Part shown: positions 15,001 through 24,611 of the stretch, in pieces
How the letters are laid out: the number at the start of each line of letters is the position of its first letter
How positions within the stretch are numbered: the stretch's first letter is position 1
Source: Planctomycetota bacterium
Lineage (GTDB): Bacteria; Planctomycetota; Planctomycetia; Gemmatales; Gemmataceae
NCBI GenBank assembly: GCA_003669555.1
Contig: QWOS01000018.1
Span: forward strand, 1-38,727
Reading direction: 5' to 3'
Length of the DNA: 38,727 bases
The notes under the pieces: generated by a model
Databases searched by the model: none
What the model was told of the DNA's origin: nothing
What the model saw: the letters and a program-made list of their open reading frames with translations, nothing else
Position numbers and translations under genes: made by a program

Positions 15001-16514
15001 CTGCTGTGGATCCCAACGCCGGCGACCAGCAGGAGCGTAACCAGATCGGTTACTTCCAGCCGGCCAACGCCTTGGTGATCAAGGGAACCTCCTTCATCCA
15101 CACCGAGTTGTACAGCAACTTTGTTGCCCCGACTGGTGGTGCAGCCCCGATCGGCGGTATGGTGGCCAAGCCAGGCAACCGTGGTGGAGCCCTCGCCGCA
15201 CTGGACAAGCCGGTGAAGGACAAAAAAGATATTGATCCCCGCAAGATTTGGCAGGAGGCACTTGCCAAGGGTGTGGATGATCCCGGCATCATCATCGCCG
15301 TGTCCGACTTCCTGGCTGCCAACCAGATGTGGGATCATGCCGCTGAGTTTCTGAAAGCCGACCTGCGCAAGGGGTTGGTGGTGAAGGCCTGGGTCTATGA
15401 CGCCCTGGCCCTGGCCCTGAAAGAAACCGGCGCTGCCCCTGAAGAGATCGAGCGGGCCGAAGTTGCCGCCGCAGACCTGGAACCCCTGGACTCCGAGGGT
15501 TACCTGAAAGCCTCGCGGGGCATGGCGAGCCTGAAGCGTTATGACCGCGCTCTGGCCTTCTGCAAGCAAGCCGCCCAGTTGGCTCCCAACTCGCCGCAGG
15601 CCTTCGAGCAGGCTCTGGGTTATGCCGAGACCGTCAACGATTCTGGCGCCATGGCCTGGGCCGCTGGCAACCTCCTCAAACAGGAATGGCCCGAGGGTGG
15701 TAGCCAACTGCAATCCAAGGCACGCCGTTCCCTCGATGCTATGGCAAACCGCCTGACCAAACAGTCCAAGCCCGAGGAGCGCCAGAAACTGATCGAGCGC
15801 GCCGGAGAACTGGGTCGCCGCGACCTGATTGTGCAGCTTGCCTGGACTGGTGACACTGACCTGGATCTGGTGGTGAAAGAGCCCACAGGTAGTACCTGCT
15901 CGTCACTGGCCCGTCAAACACCCAACGGTGGCACCCTGGTGGGTGACCGTGCGGGCGACACTCCCATTGAGCGCTATGTGGTGGCTGAGGGCATGTCTGG
16001 CACCTACGAGATCACGGTTCGCTCCATCTGGGGCGCCCCCCTGAACGGACGCGCCCAGGTGAAGGTGATTTATCATCAGGGTTCGGCGGAGCAGCGCGAG
16101 GAGATCCACACCCTGGAGCTCAAGTCGAACTCCAAGCTGAAGGTCAACCTCGGCGATGGTCGTCGCAGGGAGCTGGCCATGGTGCTTCCTCCCCGCGCCG
16201 CCAAGGCAACGGTGACAACCAAGACGGAAGATGTCTTCCACAGCCTGCGACGGATGACCGAACCGGTCCTTCCTTCCAGTGGCGGCATCCGCGCGGGTGG
16301 GGCTGGCACTGCGCTGCAGGTGGAATCTGTGACTGCGCCTGTCTCGGTGCGCGCCCCCTCGGAAGTGAAAAAGAGGCAGCATCAGAATCAGGTGCAAGCT
16401 TTCATTCAGAACACCCAGGATGTGACCACCCGCATGGCTATGGATGCTGATCGTGGCGGGTTGCGCGGGCCTGGCAGCAGCCTGATCGATGCCGGAAACT
16501 CAACAGGCCGTTGA
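12030..16514 (+). CDS. Large VWA / coiled-coil / Gly-rich / YfaP-like envelope protein
   Basis: This 1494-residue protein has a clear order of parts. Residues 1-27 form an N-terminal membrane anchor or signal. A VWA domain at about 90-260 has the metal-site motif DNSAS (98-102) and later VVLLGDG. A short TPR-like stretch (AVRLYDQASRIDPTNMEARR) precedes a long charged helical region, about 480-650. A compact domain follows at about 730-845 that resembles short secretin/STN-like folds. Next are a Gly/Gln-rich segment (about 854-954, runs of Gly and QGQQGQ), TPR-like helices (about 1080-1230) and a C-terminal beta domain, about 1266-1384, starting VQLAWTGDTDLDLVVKEP. This last part resembles the YfaP/DUF2135 domain. 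It probably acts in the cell envelope as a scaffold. I chose the ATG at 12030 because it begins the signal-like segment. A strong terminator follows. The function is unknown. Confidence 0.85.
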   Translation: MKKYQMLAAGVGFLGMAAAVLGVRVWGDSRKQKRDDRPSVVALSPLQERQADELGASRFTSQPGVGYRTVGGEGLFGIQVKLDLPVTKLPRDLAILVDNSASQAVGSLAGAVEITRALLSQAAPEDRISLWMASNEPVQLTRGLVSPEAAKEALALLEKEYPSGATNLPKAIRSAAALFGGEVGRSRSVVLLGDGLSLANPLETEDRVQLGSELVDKRVVFHAVPMGPRMDPLNLHGLASASGGRCIRVAQGDAPATLAERIRSAADSPVYYPTAIKLGDGVLEAFPSRLPPLRSDTPTLVVGRLSPGTKAVSLQFEGQVAGLARALTHTQEIPGFDVENFFLTQMLRDWRGNPDRPALVQADRALVLASTQSHLDREECLARANWALSTGKAETAVRLYDQASRIDPTNMEARRGFDLARKVNDGKLPHSVLLRDLGQINAQIEQPDGKPAQPGAPAPTDRVKLPGADGIVGADIDQVRKLSDVYLQKREADVKRSLAEANRAATVDEVNAGKENLKQELLSLENDGSISAARKQPLIGQVQSRLQELEKRGRVFDRDERERQMVQVSLEERRKEERSVAAQQDRIKERMRQYAALMNQAREELAQAQAQKIRQDLVNQGEAVPPAVTAAYTIAQRSYYYRQLRDLVRQREEKWLAVLYEVERSHIPFPDEPPVIYPDENSPVMKNRYKDWADLSKKRIDRYDTQGFGSNVPEASMKIRDSMSRTIDYPGVQDNTAKVHEELDRLGKEFGISFEFNDAAFKIAGIEKAGESELKDPIPKMRATLGSVVKKVISRIQSNSADGNAVYVVRRDHIEITTSQFQLLDKVARAYPVADIVYGAPNSFAQSSVVQQSTLFGFGGSYGMANTMAQNTQFGGIGAGGGLGAAGFGGGGGGGGVAGGLGGAMGGQQIGGQLGMGAVGNMGQQGQQGQFGTNGAQGSLGQFGNQGAQFGLQGGNYADVLVATIRQLVGRPSDWAAPIVLPGSQPADPLTAVDPNAGDQQERNQIGYFQPANALVIKGTSFIHTELYSNFVAPTGGAAPIGGMVAKPGNRGGALAALDKPVKDKKDIDPRKIWQEALAKGVDDPGIIIAVSDFLAANQMWDHAAEFLKADLRKGLVVKAWVYDALALALKETGAAPEEIERAEVAAADLEPLDSEGYLKASRGMASLKRYDRALAFCKQAAQLAPNSPQAFEQALGYAETVNDSGAMAWAAGNLLKQEWPEGGSQLQSKARRSLDAMANRLTKQSKPEERQKLIERAGELGRRDLIVQLAWTGDTDLDLVVKEPTGSTCSSLARQTPNGGTLVGDRAGDTPIERYVVAEGMSGTYEITVRSIWGAPLNGRAQVKVIYHQGSAEQREEIHTLELKSNSKLKVNLGDGRRRELAMVLPPRAAKATVTTKTEDVFHSLRRMTEPVLPSSGGIRAGGAGTALQVESVTAPVSVRAPSEVKKRQHQNQVQAFIQNTQDVTTRMAMDADRGGLRGPGSSLIDAGNSTGR

Positions 16515-16542
16515 TCTTCTGGTGAAAACCCTGTGAAATGAT

Positions 16543-16576
16543 AACGCCCGGCGGCATCAAACCGCTGGGCGTTTTG
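16543..16576 (+). terminator. Rho-independent terminator after the VWA gene
   Basis: AACGCCCGGCGG pairs with CCGCTGGGCGTT over 12 positions (one G-U) around a 7-base loop, followed by TTGTTC. It lies 28 bases after the stop, between the VWA gene and the FHA gene, so the FHA gene may have its own promoter or depend on readthrough. Confidence 0.75.
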
Positions 16577-16617
16577 TTCGTGCAGACAGCCGGCACCGAG
16601 TCCCAAGGGGATTGGCG

Positions 16618-17361
16618 ATGGCCAATTCAAACAAAAAGGCGGGCGATAAACCGGTTCCCCTGGGGTACCTGGTCCTTCGCCAGGGCAACAAACCCAACCA
16701 GCGGTTCCCTCTTCTGGTGGATCGGGTGCTTATGGGCCGAGCCACATCGGCAACCTTGCGCATTCCCTCGGCTGAGGTCAGTCGCAGCCATTGCCTGCTG
16801 GTTCTTCGCGGTGGCTACTGGCAGGTCGAAGATCTGGGCAGCAGTAACGGCACCTTTTTGAATGATAAAAAAGTCACCGGACTGGCCCACGCCGCCCCCG
16901 GCGACCGTATCCGCCTGGGACGCATCGAATTTCTGATTGAATATCAGCTTCAGGGCGACGCCGCCCGCCGACTCCGCCAGGGGCAGTTGCTTGAGTCCCT
17001 GGCAGGTCCAGGCGACAGCGCCGACATGGTAGAACTTGTCGATCTGGACGACATGAAAAGCACCTTGCCCCCATCCGACAACCGGGCCTCTTCGATCCAT
17101 ATCGAACCCGACCTGATGCTGAATCTGGACGATCTGGAAATGTCCCTGGGCTCCGCTTACTCCATCCAGCCCGATGAAGAACGGAACATGCCCCCCCCAA
17201 AACCCGCCCCCAGGGTTGTGAGTCCGTCCCCCATTCCGGAGCTTTCCTGGCAGGCCCCACCACCGCTGGAGGATTTGCGGTCCCTGCTCAGTCAGTTGGC
17301 GCCGCCGGGTGCCACACCGCAGGACCCTGGCCTGAATCGGCCGCCGCGCGGAAAGCCTTGA
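16618..17361 (+). CDS. FHA-domain protein
   Basis: The 247-residue protein has an N-terminal forkhead-associated domain (about 15-105) that binds phosphothreonine peptides. Key parts are GRATSATLRIPSAEVSRSHC, with the Arg, Ser and His of the binding loop, and GSSNGTFLND. After the domain the chain is low-complexity, acidic then Pro-rich, with no second domain. The ATG at 16618 follows AAGGGGA with a good spacing; an in-frame TTG two codons earlier is less likely. It lies between the VWA protein and a lipoprotein gene on the same strand. A Ser/Thr-kinase-linked role is plausible from the family, but no kinase is in the window. Confidence 0.9.
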   Translation: MANSNKKAGDKPVPLGYLVLRQGNKPNQRFPLLVDRVLMGRATSATLRIPSAEVSRSHCLLVLRGGYWQVEDLGSSNGTFLNDKKVTGLAHAAPGDRIRLGRIEFLIEYQLQGDAARRLRQGQLLESLAGPGDSADMVELVDLDDMKSTLPPSDNRASSIHIEPDLMLNLDDLEMSLGSAYSIQPDEERNMPPPKPAPRVVSPSPIPELSWQAPPPLEDLRSLLSQLAPPGATPQDPGLNRPPRGKP

Positions 17362-17448
17362 TTTCCCATGCCAGCCTGGTGTATCCCCCCGACCCAGCCG
17401 GGACCCCAGCCGTTTTTCGGGGCTACCTGAGCGGATGTAGGGGTGGGC

Positions 17449-18438
17449 ATGCGGTTGGTTTTTTCGAGAAAACTGCTGCTTTTCATGGCCTTGGCCTGCT
17501 TTTCGGTCACAGGTTGTGGAACCACCGGTACTTCGAATACCCCACGCACCGCCACTGAAATGCTACTCCTTTCCAACGCTGTGGATGAGGCTGTCGGCCA
17601 GATTGACCTGAGCTATATCGCTGGTAAGGAAGTCTACTTCGATACCCAGTACCTGGAGGGCGTCGTCGATAAAGGCTATGTGATTGGAACACTCCGCCAG
17701 CATTTATTGGCCTCGGGCGTCCATCTGATCGAGGCCAAGGACAAGGCAAACTATATTCTTGAGGTACGGTCGGGTGGGATTGGCACCGATTCTTCCAGTG
17801 TTCTGGTGGGCGTGCCCCAGATGACTATCCCCCAGGTGATGCCTATTCCGGGTATTCCCTCATCCATCCCGGAAATCCCGCTGGCCAAGCGTGGCAAACA
17901 AACCGGTTTGGCCAAATTGGCCATGTTTGTGTTTCACCGTGAAAGCGGCCAGATCGTTTGGCAATCGGGTATCCAGCAGTTCTCATCCACTGCCAAAGAT
18001 GCCTGGGTATTCGGCATGGGCCCGTTCCGTTCGGGTACCATCCAGCGCGGCACTGCTTTGGCCGGCAATGTTTTACCGCTGACCGACTTCCAATGGGAAG
18101 AAGCCGAAACGAGCTCACGGGTAAAATTCACTGAGGCATTCGCCTGGAGCGACCCGGGCAAACCGGGCCGTAATGGCAAGGGAAAATCAGCGATCGAGAC
18201 TGTTGCGGTCACGAAAACGCCACCTGCAGGTGGTGTCATTCCCGCCTCTGCCACCCTGCCAGCTGCGGCTGTGCCTCCAGCAGCCACGCCTGCACCGGCG
18301 GTACCTGCGCCAGCTGTGCCTGCAGCAGGTGCGCCCGCAACCACGCCAGGTGCCCCCCAATTGCTGCCAGCCTCCATACCGGCCGCCCCGGCGCTGATTC
18401 TTCCTACGGTGGGAGTCTTCCGCGGCCCGGGCAACTAG
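17449..18438 (+). CDS. DUF6655-type lipoprotein
   Basis: The protein has about 330 residues and begins with a lipoprotein signal whose lipobox is VTGC near residue 23, so it is expected to be lipid-anchored in the envelope. The body shows the pattern of planctomycete DUF6655 proteins: TATEMLLLSNAVDEAVGQID, then VYFDTQYLEGV, SLAKRGKQ-like text (PLAKRGKQTG) and HRESGQIVWQSGIQQFSSTA, ending with FGMGPFRSGTI. The C-terminal 90 residues are an Ala/Pro-rich tail. The ATG at 17449 follows AGGGG; an in-frame GTG at 17443 is the alternative. It follows the FHA gene by 87 bases. Confidence 0.85.
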   Translation: MRLVFSRKLLLFMALACFSVTGCGTTGTSNTPRTATEMLLLSNAVDEAVGQIDLSYIAGKEVYFDTQYLEGVVDKGYVIGTLRQHLLASGVHLIEAKDKANYILEVRSGGIGTDSSSVLVGVPQMTIPQVMPIPGIPSSIPEIPLAKRGKQTGLAKLAMFVFHRESGQIVWQSGIQQFSSTAKDAWVFGMGPFRSGTIQRGTALAGNVLPLTDFQWEEAETSSRVKFTEAFAWSDPGKPGRNGKGKSAIETVAVTKTPPAGGVIPASATLPAAAVPPAATPAPAVPAPAVPAAGAPATTPGAPQLLPASIPAAPALILPTVGVFRGPGN

Positions 18439-18526
18439 GGTCGTTTGGCAAAAATCCAGCATCCAAACGGCAAATGAAGCTGTCTAATGAAGTGACAGGA
18501 TCCTATCTCGGACATCAGGGTAGTAA

Positions 18527-20587
<2,061 letters not shown>

Positions 20588-20593
20588 TGCCGC

Positions 20594-20611
20594 CGTCCTG
20601 GAAACAGGACG
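20594..20611. terminator. GNRA-loop hairpin after ligA
   Basis: CGTCCTG and CAGGACG pair perfectly around a GAAA loop, seven bases after the ligA stop. No T run follows, so it may be a 3' end stabiliser rather than an intrinsic terminator. The rest of the gap to 20757 holds nothing I can name. Confidence 0.35.
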
Positions 20612-20757
20612 ACCCAGAATGGATGTCCCCGCATGGTGGCCCACGCAAAGGAGACTATGGGTACATGGCCCCATTACCACATATCAGGCTGAATCGAATC
20701 CATTCGCCCCCCCGCGGCCCGCTGAATTAGCACCTCCCAGAGAAGCGCAAACAGATG

Positions 20758-22203
20758 TCAGGCTACTTCCTTCAGGCTGAGAACATCCAGCCATTGTTCA
20801 TCCTTGATGGTTATTTTCGCAAGGCTGGACAATTCAGAGCATTCGAGAGCGATGCCCACATGGACCTTGAATTGGCCGGGAGTGACTGTCCCGGCGAGCA
20901 GAATCCAGGGCGATTGCTTGCCTTTTTTCTCAGGCACAATCATATTGGAAAAAAATGTGTACGGAAAACCTGATGAGCTGAACTGTCTGTTCCAGACTTC
21001 AAGGAGCGGATAATCACAGTCGACCAGGTTCCCCATGCCGGGCTTGATGTAATCGGCAATGGTTTCAGCCATGTCGATATGCAATTCGCCACTATCGTTA
21101 CCAGCCGGCGAAATCACAAAGGCCCGTATGCGGCAGGGGATACCCTTGACGCAAAGGATGATGCGACCTGGTTTGGAAATGCAGGGCCCCAACGCAGCGA
21201 GGTCAAGTTTGCCAACTTTACGGTCTACCTTGCGGGCCGTTTTTCCGGATTTCAATTTCTTTCGAACCAGGGCGCCCACGGAAAGCATCCACCGGCTGAT
21301 GATCACCATGGCCAGGCAAATGAACAGCCACCAGCCACCCCGTTCCAGAAAATTACGGATTCTTTCAGGAAAAATAGCCGCTATTGGCTTGAGCTGATCA
21401 TTCATTTTCTCCAGGTACGGATGAACCAACTCGTTGGCATTGGCCAGATATTCCATAGAAGATGCCATCACGGTCCGGGGGAGGCCCTGTACCCCTTCAT
21501 CTGAAGGCGCTTCCATGGCATGGCCGGTCGCGTCAGGGTTGGGGGGAGCAACCGGGTCTGTATTGCCCGCGTGGGTTTGCAAAGTCTGGTGAAGCCCAGC
21601 CATATGGGCTTCCGCCGAGACTTTTTCCTTTGCCTGCCGCGAAGGCTGACGCTGGAATCGCGCAATTTGAGCTTCCAGTTGCTTGGTTTGTTCAGGAAAT
21701 TGCCGCACCGCCAAATGAAACACAAACATCACGAGAAAATTCAGCGTGGCAAAAACAATCAGATTCATGATCCATTGCAATGCAAGAACCATGATGCCAA
21801 TCCTGAATGGCACCGTCAAACCACCCACCGTGAACATGCCAGCAACACAAAAGGCAAAAATGTAAGGGGTTTTGCTGACCATCGGAATCGCATCAACCAA
21901 CTGGTAGCGAACCGACAAGGGAAGGGCAAACCAGTTGGTGTAACCCATCGCCGCTATGGTCGGTCGCATCGGGCGTGGAAATGCTTCCTGGCTGAAATGG
22001 ACCATCCCGTAACCAACAAAATCCCAAGCAAAAAAAGCTGCCAGGGTCGTTGCAGGCACCACAACCATCGCCTTGCGGAAGGTTGGCAGATCTTGCCCGC
22101 AAATACCGCAGGCGTTTCGCAGTATAAATGCCGATATAGGAATAAGAATTAATGCCGTGCAAGCTAGAAGAATCCAGCCCGAATGCGAAGCCAGGAATTC
22201 CAT
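20758..22203 (-). CDS. Unknown multi-spanning membrane protein
   Basis: The 481-residue protein is not of a family I recognise. It has about four hydrophobic helices in the first 180 residues, with a CGICG motif after the first. A charged, likely helical segment at about 180-290 follows, with a Pro-rich patch in its middle. One more membrane helix lies near 294-316 (WWLFICLAMVIISRWMLSVG), then a basic stretch (RKKLKSGKTARKVDRKVGK) and a soluble C-terminal domain of about 140 residues. The ATG at 22203 has GGAGG eight bases upstream, so it is surely translated. It is the only gene between ligA, which converges on it, and the SDR gene 190 bases upstream. The function is unknown. Confidence 0.75.
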   Translation of the reverse strand: MEFLASHSGWILLACTALILIPISAFILRNACGICGQDLPTFRKAMVVVPATTLAAFFAWDFVGYGMVHFSQEAFPRPMRPTIAAMGYTNWFALPLSVRYQLVDAIPMVSKTPYIFAFCVAGMFTVGGLTVPFRIGIMVLALQWIMNLIVFATLNFLVMFVFHLAVRQFPEQTKQLEAQIARFQRQPSRQAKEKVSAEAHMAGLHQTLQTHAGNTDPVAPPNPDATGHAMEAPSDEGVQGLPRTVMASSMEYLANANELVHPYLEKMNDQLKPIAAIFPERIRNFLERGGWWLFICLAMVIISRWMLSVGALVRKKLKSGKTARKVDRKVGKLDLAALGPCISKPGRIILCVKGIPCRIRAFVISPAGNDSGELHIDMAETIADYIKPGMGNLVDCDYPLLEVWNRQFSSSGFPYTFFSNMIVPEKKGKQSPWILLAGTVTPGQFKVHVGIALECSELSSLAKITIKDEQWLDVLSLKEVA

Positions 22204-22393
22204 TTATGCCTCCTACACGATATCACAATTCCATCCATAGTAACAGGGCCTTGCAAGTGATGCTCACTTTGGTTGAAAAAAAGGCACAGGCGGTTTTCAT
22301 GCTGGTTTTTCTCTTACTTTCAGGCGGACCGGGATTCCAAAAAAGCTTGGAACAAAGCCAATTCAAACAGTTCTGTTCTTCGGGAAACCCGCT

Positions 22394-23182
22394 CTAAAGC
22401 GCTCCAGACACTTTTTTCATTCGCTCGCCCGCCACGAAACAGGCCATTTCGCCCAGAACTTGCCCGCTTGCCAGCCAATAGGGTGAACCGGCCGCGCCGC
22501 CAAAATGCGCGGCATACCGGCTATGAAAGTCATAGCGGCCGGGAGCTGCACTTTCCGCAGGGGCGAGTGTGATATCGAAGATTTCCCGAGCCAGACGGGC
22601 TGTGGCCACAGGTTCGGTTGCCGCATGCACCAGGTTCAAACCAGCCTGGAGGCCGGTCTGAATATCGGCCCACAACCGGTTAAGCGGGTAGTACTGGAAG
22701 ACCCCACCCGGATGAATTTTTTCCACCTGATTGTGATGCAGGAGGTCGAAAATGACATTCTTTTTCAGCCCGGGCCCAAACAACCCGGGCAACCGCAGGA
22801 TCATACAGTCGCAGTGTCTTTGCGCCAATTCCTCAAGCAGGCGACGGTGCCTTCCGTATGCCGAGGCGGTGTCGCCGGAAGTGGGTGAATCCTCATCCAC
22901 ATCCACCGGTTTGGCGAAGACATCGATGGTGGAGACCAGCACCAGTTTTTTTGTTTTCAGATGCCGAAGCGCTTCGAATAGGGGCTCGAGCCGGGCCAGA
23001 TCGCCGGGCGGATCCTGATTGGCCTTCCATTTTTCGGCTGGCGCGCCGGCACAAACCACCAGCTCGTACTCGCGCCTGGGTAGTTCGTGGATATCGGTGG
23101 AGCGAAAACGGTGATCGAAAGAAGTCTGAGACAACAGACTGCCTCCCACCAGACCCGACCAACCAATGAGCGCAGTAGCCAT
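22394..23182 (-). CDS. NAD-dependent epimerase/dehydratase-like SDR protein
   Basis: The 262-residue protein has the nucleotide-binding pattern GWSGLVG at residues 7-13, the segment LVLVSTIDVFAKP with the SDR Ser/Thr at 84-85, and Y109-GRHR in place of the usual YxxxK. The catalytic Lys is replaced by Arg, so normal SDR chemistry is in doubt. The later part (LPGLFGPGLKKNVIFDLL) resembles extended SDRs that act on nucleotide sugars. It follows the FAD-oxidoreductase gene by 40 bases on the same strand and probably shares its transcript. Substrate unknown. Confidence 0.75.
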   Translation of the reverse strand: MATALIGWSGLVGGSLLSQTSFDHRFRSTDIHELPRREYELVVCAGAPAEKWKANQDPPGDLARLEPLFEALRHLKTKKLVLVSTIDVFAKPVDVDEDSPTSGDTASAYGRHRRLLEELAQRHCDCMILRLPGLFGPGLKKNVIFDLLHHNQVEKIHPGGVFQYYPLNRLWADIQTGLQAGLNLVHAATEPVATARLAREIFDITLAPAESAAPGRYDFHSRYAAHFGGAAGSPYWLASGQVLGEMACFVAGERMKKVSGAL

Positions 23183-23221
23183 ACCGCATGGGCTCCCGGA
23201 AATGTGACAGGCAGAGGGGAA

Positions 23222-24379
23222 TCAGGCCGCCCTGACTTTGTCGGGCTGGATGAGCGAACCGCTGGGGCAGTCTATCTCATCGAGGATATCATGGATGTTG
23301 TCTATCTTGGCTCCCAGCACGCAGTGCAAACCAGACAGGCCGCAATCCCGACGCAACAGGATGGGCCGTCCATCGTCGCTATCGTTGGCGGGCAGGATGG
23401 TCTTCACCTCAAACAGCGATTTTTGATGGACCAGCTGGGCGGCAAGGCCCAGGTAGCGGAGGGCATCGAGTCGCATCGATTCGAATCGGCTGGCCGGTTC
23501 TCCCATCGCCCGCACGGCACGAGGCGAAAGGCTGGCCACTTCTGACTCATGCCAACCCGCATGAGGTGTATAGCGCACATGGCTGAAACTGTGCCAGGGT
23601 GTGGAAGGGAAGGGCATCAACGAGAAAAACGGTCCACACATCACGGTGACGCCTAGATGGGCCAGCTCTGGCGGTGGCTGCACCAAGGCTATTTCAGCCA
23701 ACTCGTGCCGGAGCGGAATAAGTGGCAAGCCGCTGGCCCGCAACAGTCCATTGAGATCGCCATAGGTGCAGTTGTAGACATGATTGGCATCCACCCTTCC
23801 CGTTATGCCCTCATGCGTCACCTCCAGTGACAACCCGGCAGGACCGGCTTGAACCCCGGTGGCCTCGGCACCCGTCCAGACTTCCACGCCAGCACTTTTC
23901 AGCCTTCGCCAAACCAGATCGGCCAGCTTGCGCGCGTCGAATGCCGCTTCCTCTACCCGGAAGACACTTTCAATGAGCCCACGGTCAAACAGTCCGGAAA
24001 CCCGGGAGGGGGCCTCAGCAACAGGGGCCCCGATGCGCCTGCAAAAATGCTCGAACTGCGCCCCGTTTACTTTGGAGAACTCACGACCAATGGCGTAATA
24101 CTTTTCAAAGCCTGTGTGGACACACTCACCGAACTCGCCCAGGAAACGGCGGTAGTTTTCGCGGCTTCGCAGACCAGTCAGCAAGCTGCGTGGGTAGTGA
24201 TACCCCTGATGGACCCGGGCCTGGTTGCGGTGGCTGGCCCGGTCGAGCAAGCGTTGCTCCCGCTCCACCAGCAACACGCTGAGTCCCCTGGCCGCCAGGT
24301 GGCAGGCGATCATCGAGCCAAAAAATCCACCGCCAACGATGGCCACATCACGGATCGTTGCCAGCTGCGCCGAAACCAT
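23222..24379 (-). CDS. FAD-dependent oxidoreductase (DAO family)
   Basis: The 385-residue protein starts with an FAD-binding Rossmann motif, VAIVGGGFFGSMIACHLAAR, followed by LLVER, the acidic end that binds ribose. The rest (ASHRNQARVHQGYHYPRS, and a long substrate domain with VNGAQFEHFC) is that of D-amino-acid-oxidase-like flavoproteins. Proteins of this kind paired with SDR genes occur in surface-sugar clusters, so a role with the neighbouring SDR gene is possible, but the substrate cannot be told. The ATG at 24379 is the first good start; a TTG three codons earlier also fits. Confidence 0.8.
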   Translation of the reverse strand: MVSAQLATIRDVAIVGGGFFGSMIACHLAARGLSVLLVEREQRLLDRASHRNQARVHQGYHYPRSLLTGLRSRENYRRFLGEFGECVHTGFEKYYAIGREFSKVNGAQFEHFCRRIGAPVAEAPSRVSGLFDRGLIESVFRVEEAAFDARKLADLVWRRLKSAGVEVWTGAEATGVQAGPAGLSLEVTHEGITGRVDANHVYNCTYGDLNGLLRASGLPLIPLRHELAEIALVQPPPELAHLGVTVMCGPFFSLMPFPSTPWHSFSHVRYTPHAGWHESEVASLSPRAVRAMGEPASRFESMRLDALRYLGLAAQLVHQKSLFEVKTILPANDSDDGRPILLRRDCGLSGLHCVLGAKIDNIHDILDEIDCPSGSLIQPDKVRAA

Positions 24380-24593
24380 ATCTGCCAATCCCTGCTTCCA
24401 CCCTGCCAGGCGGGAAAAACACCTTGTTTCTCATACCTCCTGGGTTAGGTCTGACACCACCCCGAATCGACAGACATACCAGCCTGGGGCGCCTGGGCAA
24501 TCCAGGGCGACATGCAGGCCGCCTGGTCACCTGAGAAAGCCAGAACAAATTGTTTGCCCCCTGCCTGGCGCTCGTCAATCATGGTTCCTGGCC

Positions 24594-24611
24594 AAAAAAG
24601 GGGCGCCCCTT
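24594..24611 (-). terminator. Rho-independent terminator overlapping the mutY stop
   Basis: On the minus strand AAGGG and CCCTT pair around GCGC, followed by a run of T. The stem begins inside the TAA stop of mutY. The 230-base stretch from here to the FAD-oxidoreductase gene holds nothing else I can name. Confidence 0.5.

Noticed and set aside
22333-22350. Palindrome TTCCAAAAAAGCTTGGAA as a terminator of the SDR gene
   Set aside because: The stem is short and AT-rich and no T run follows; it lies 45 bases beyond the stop.
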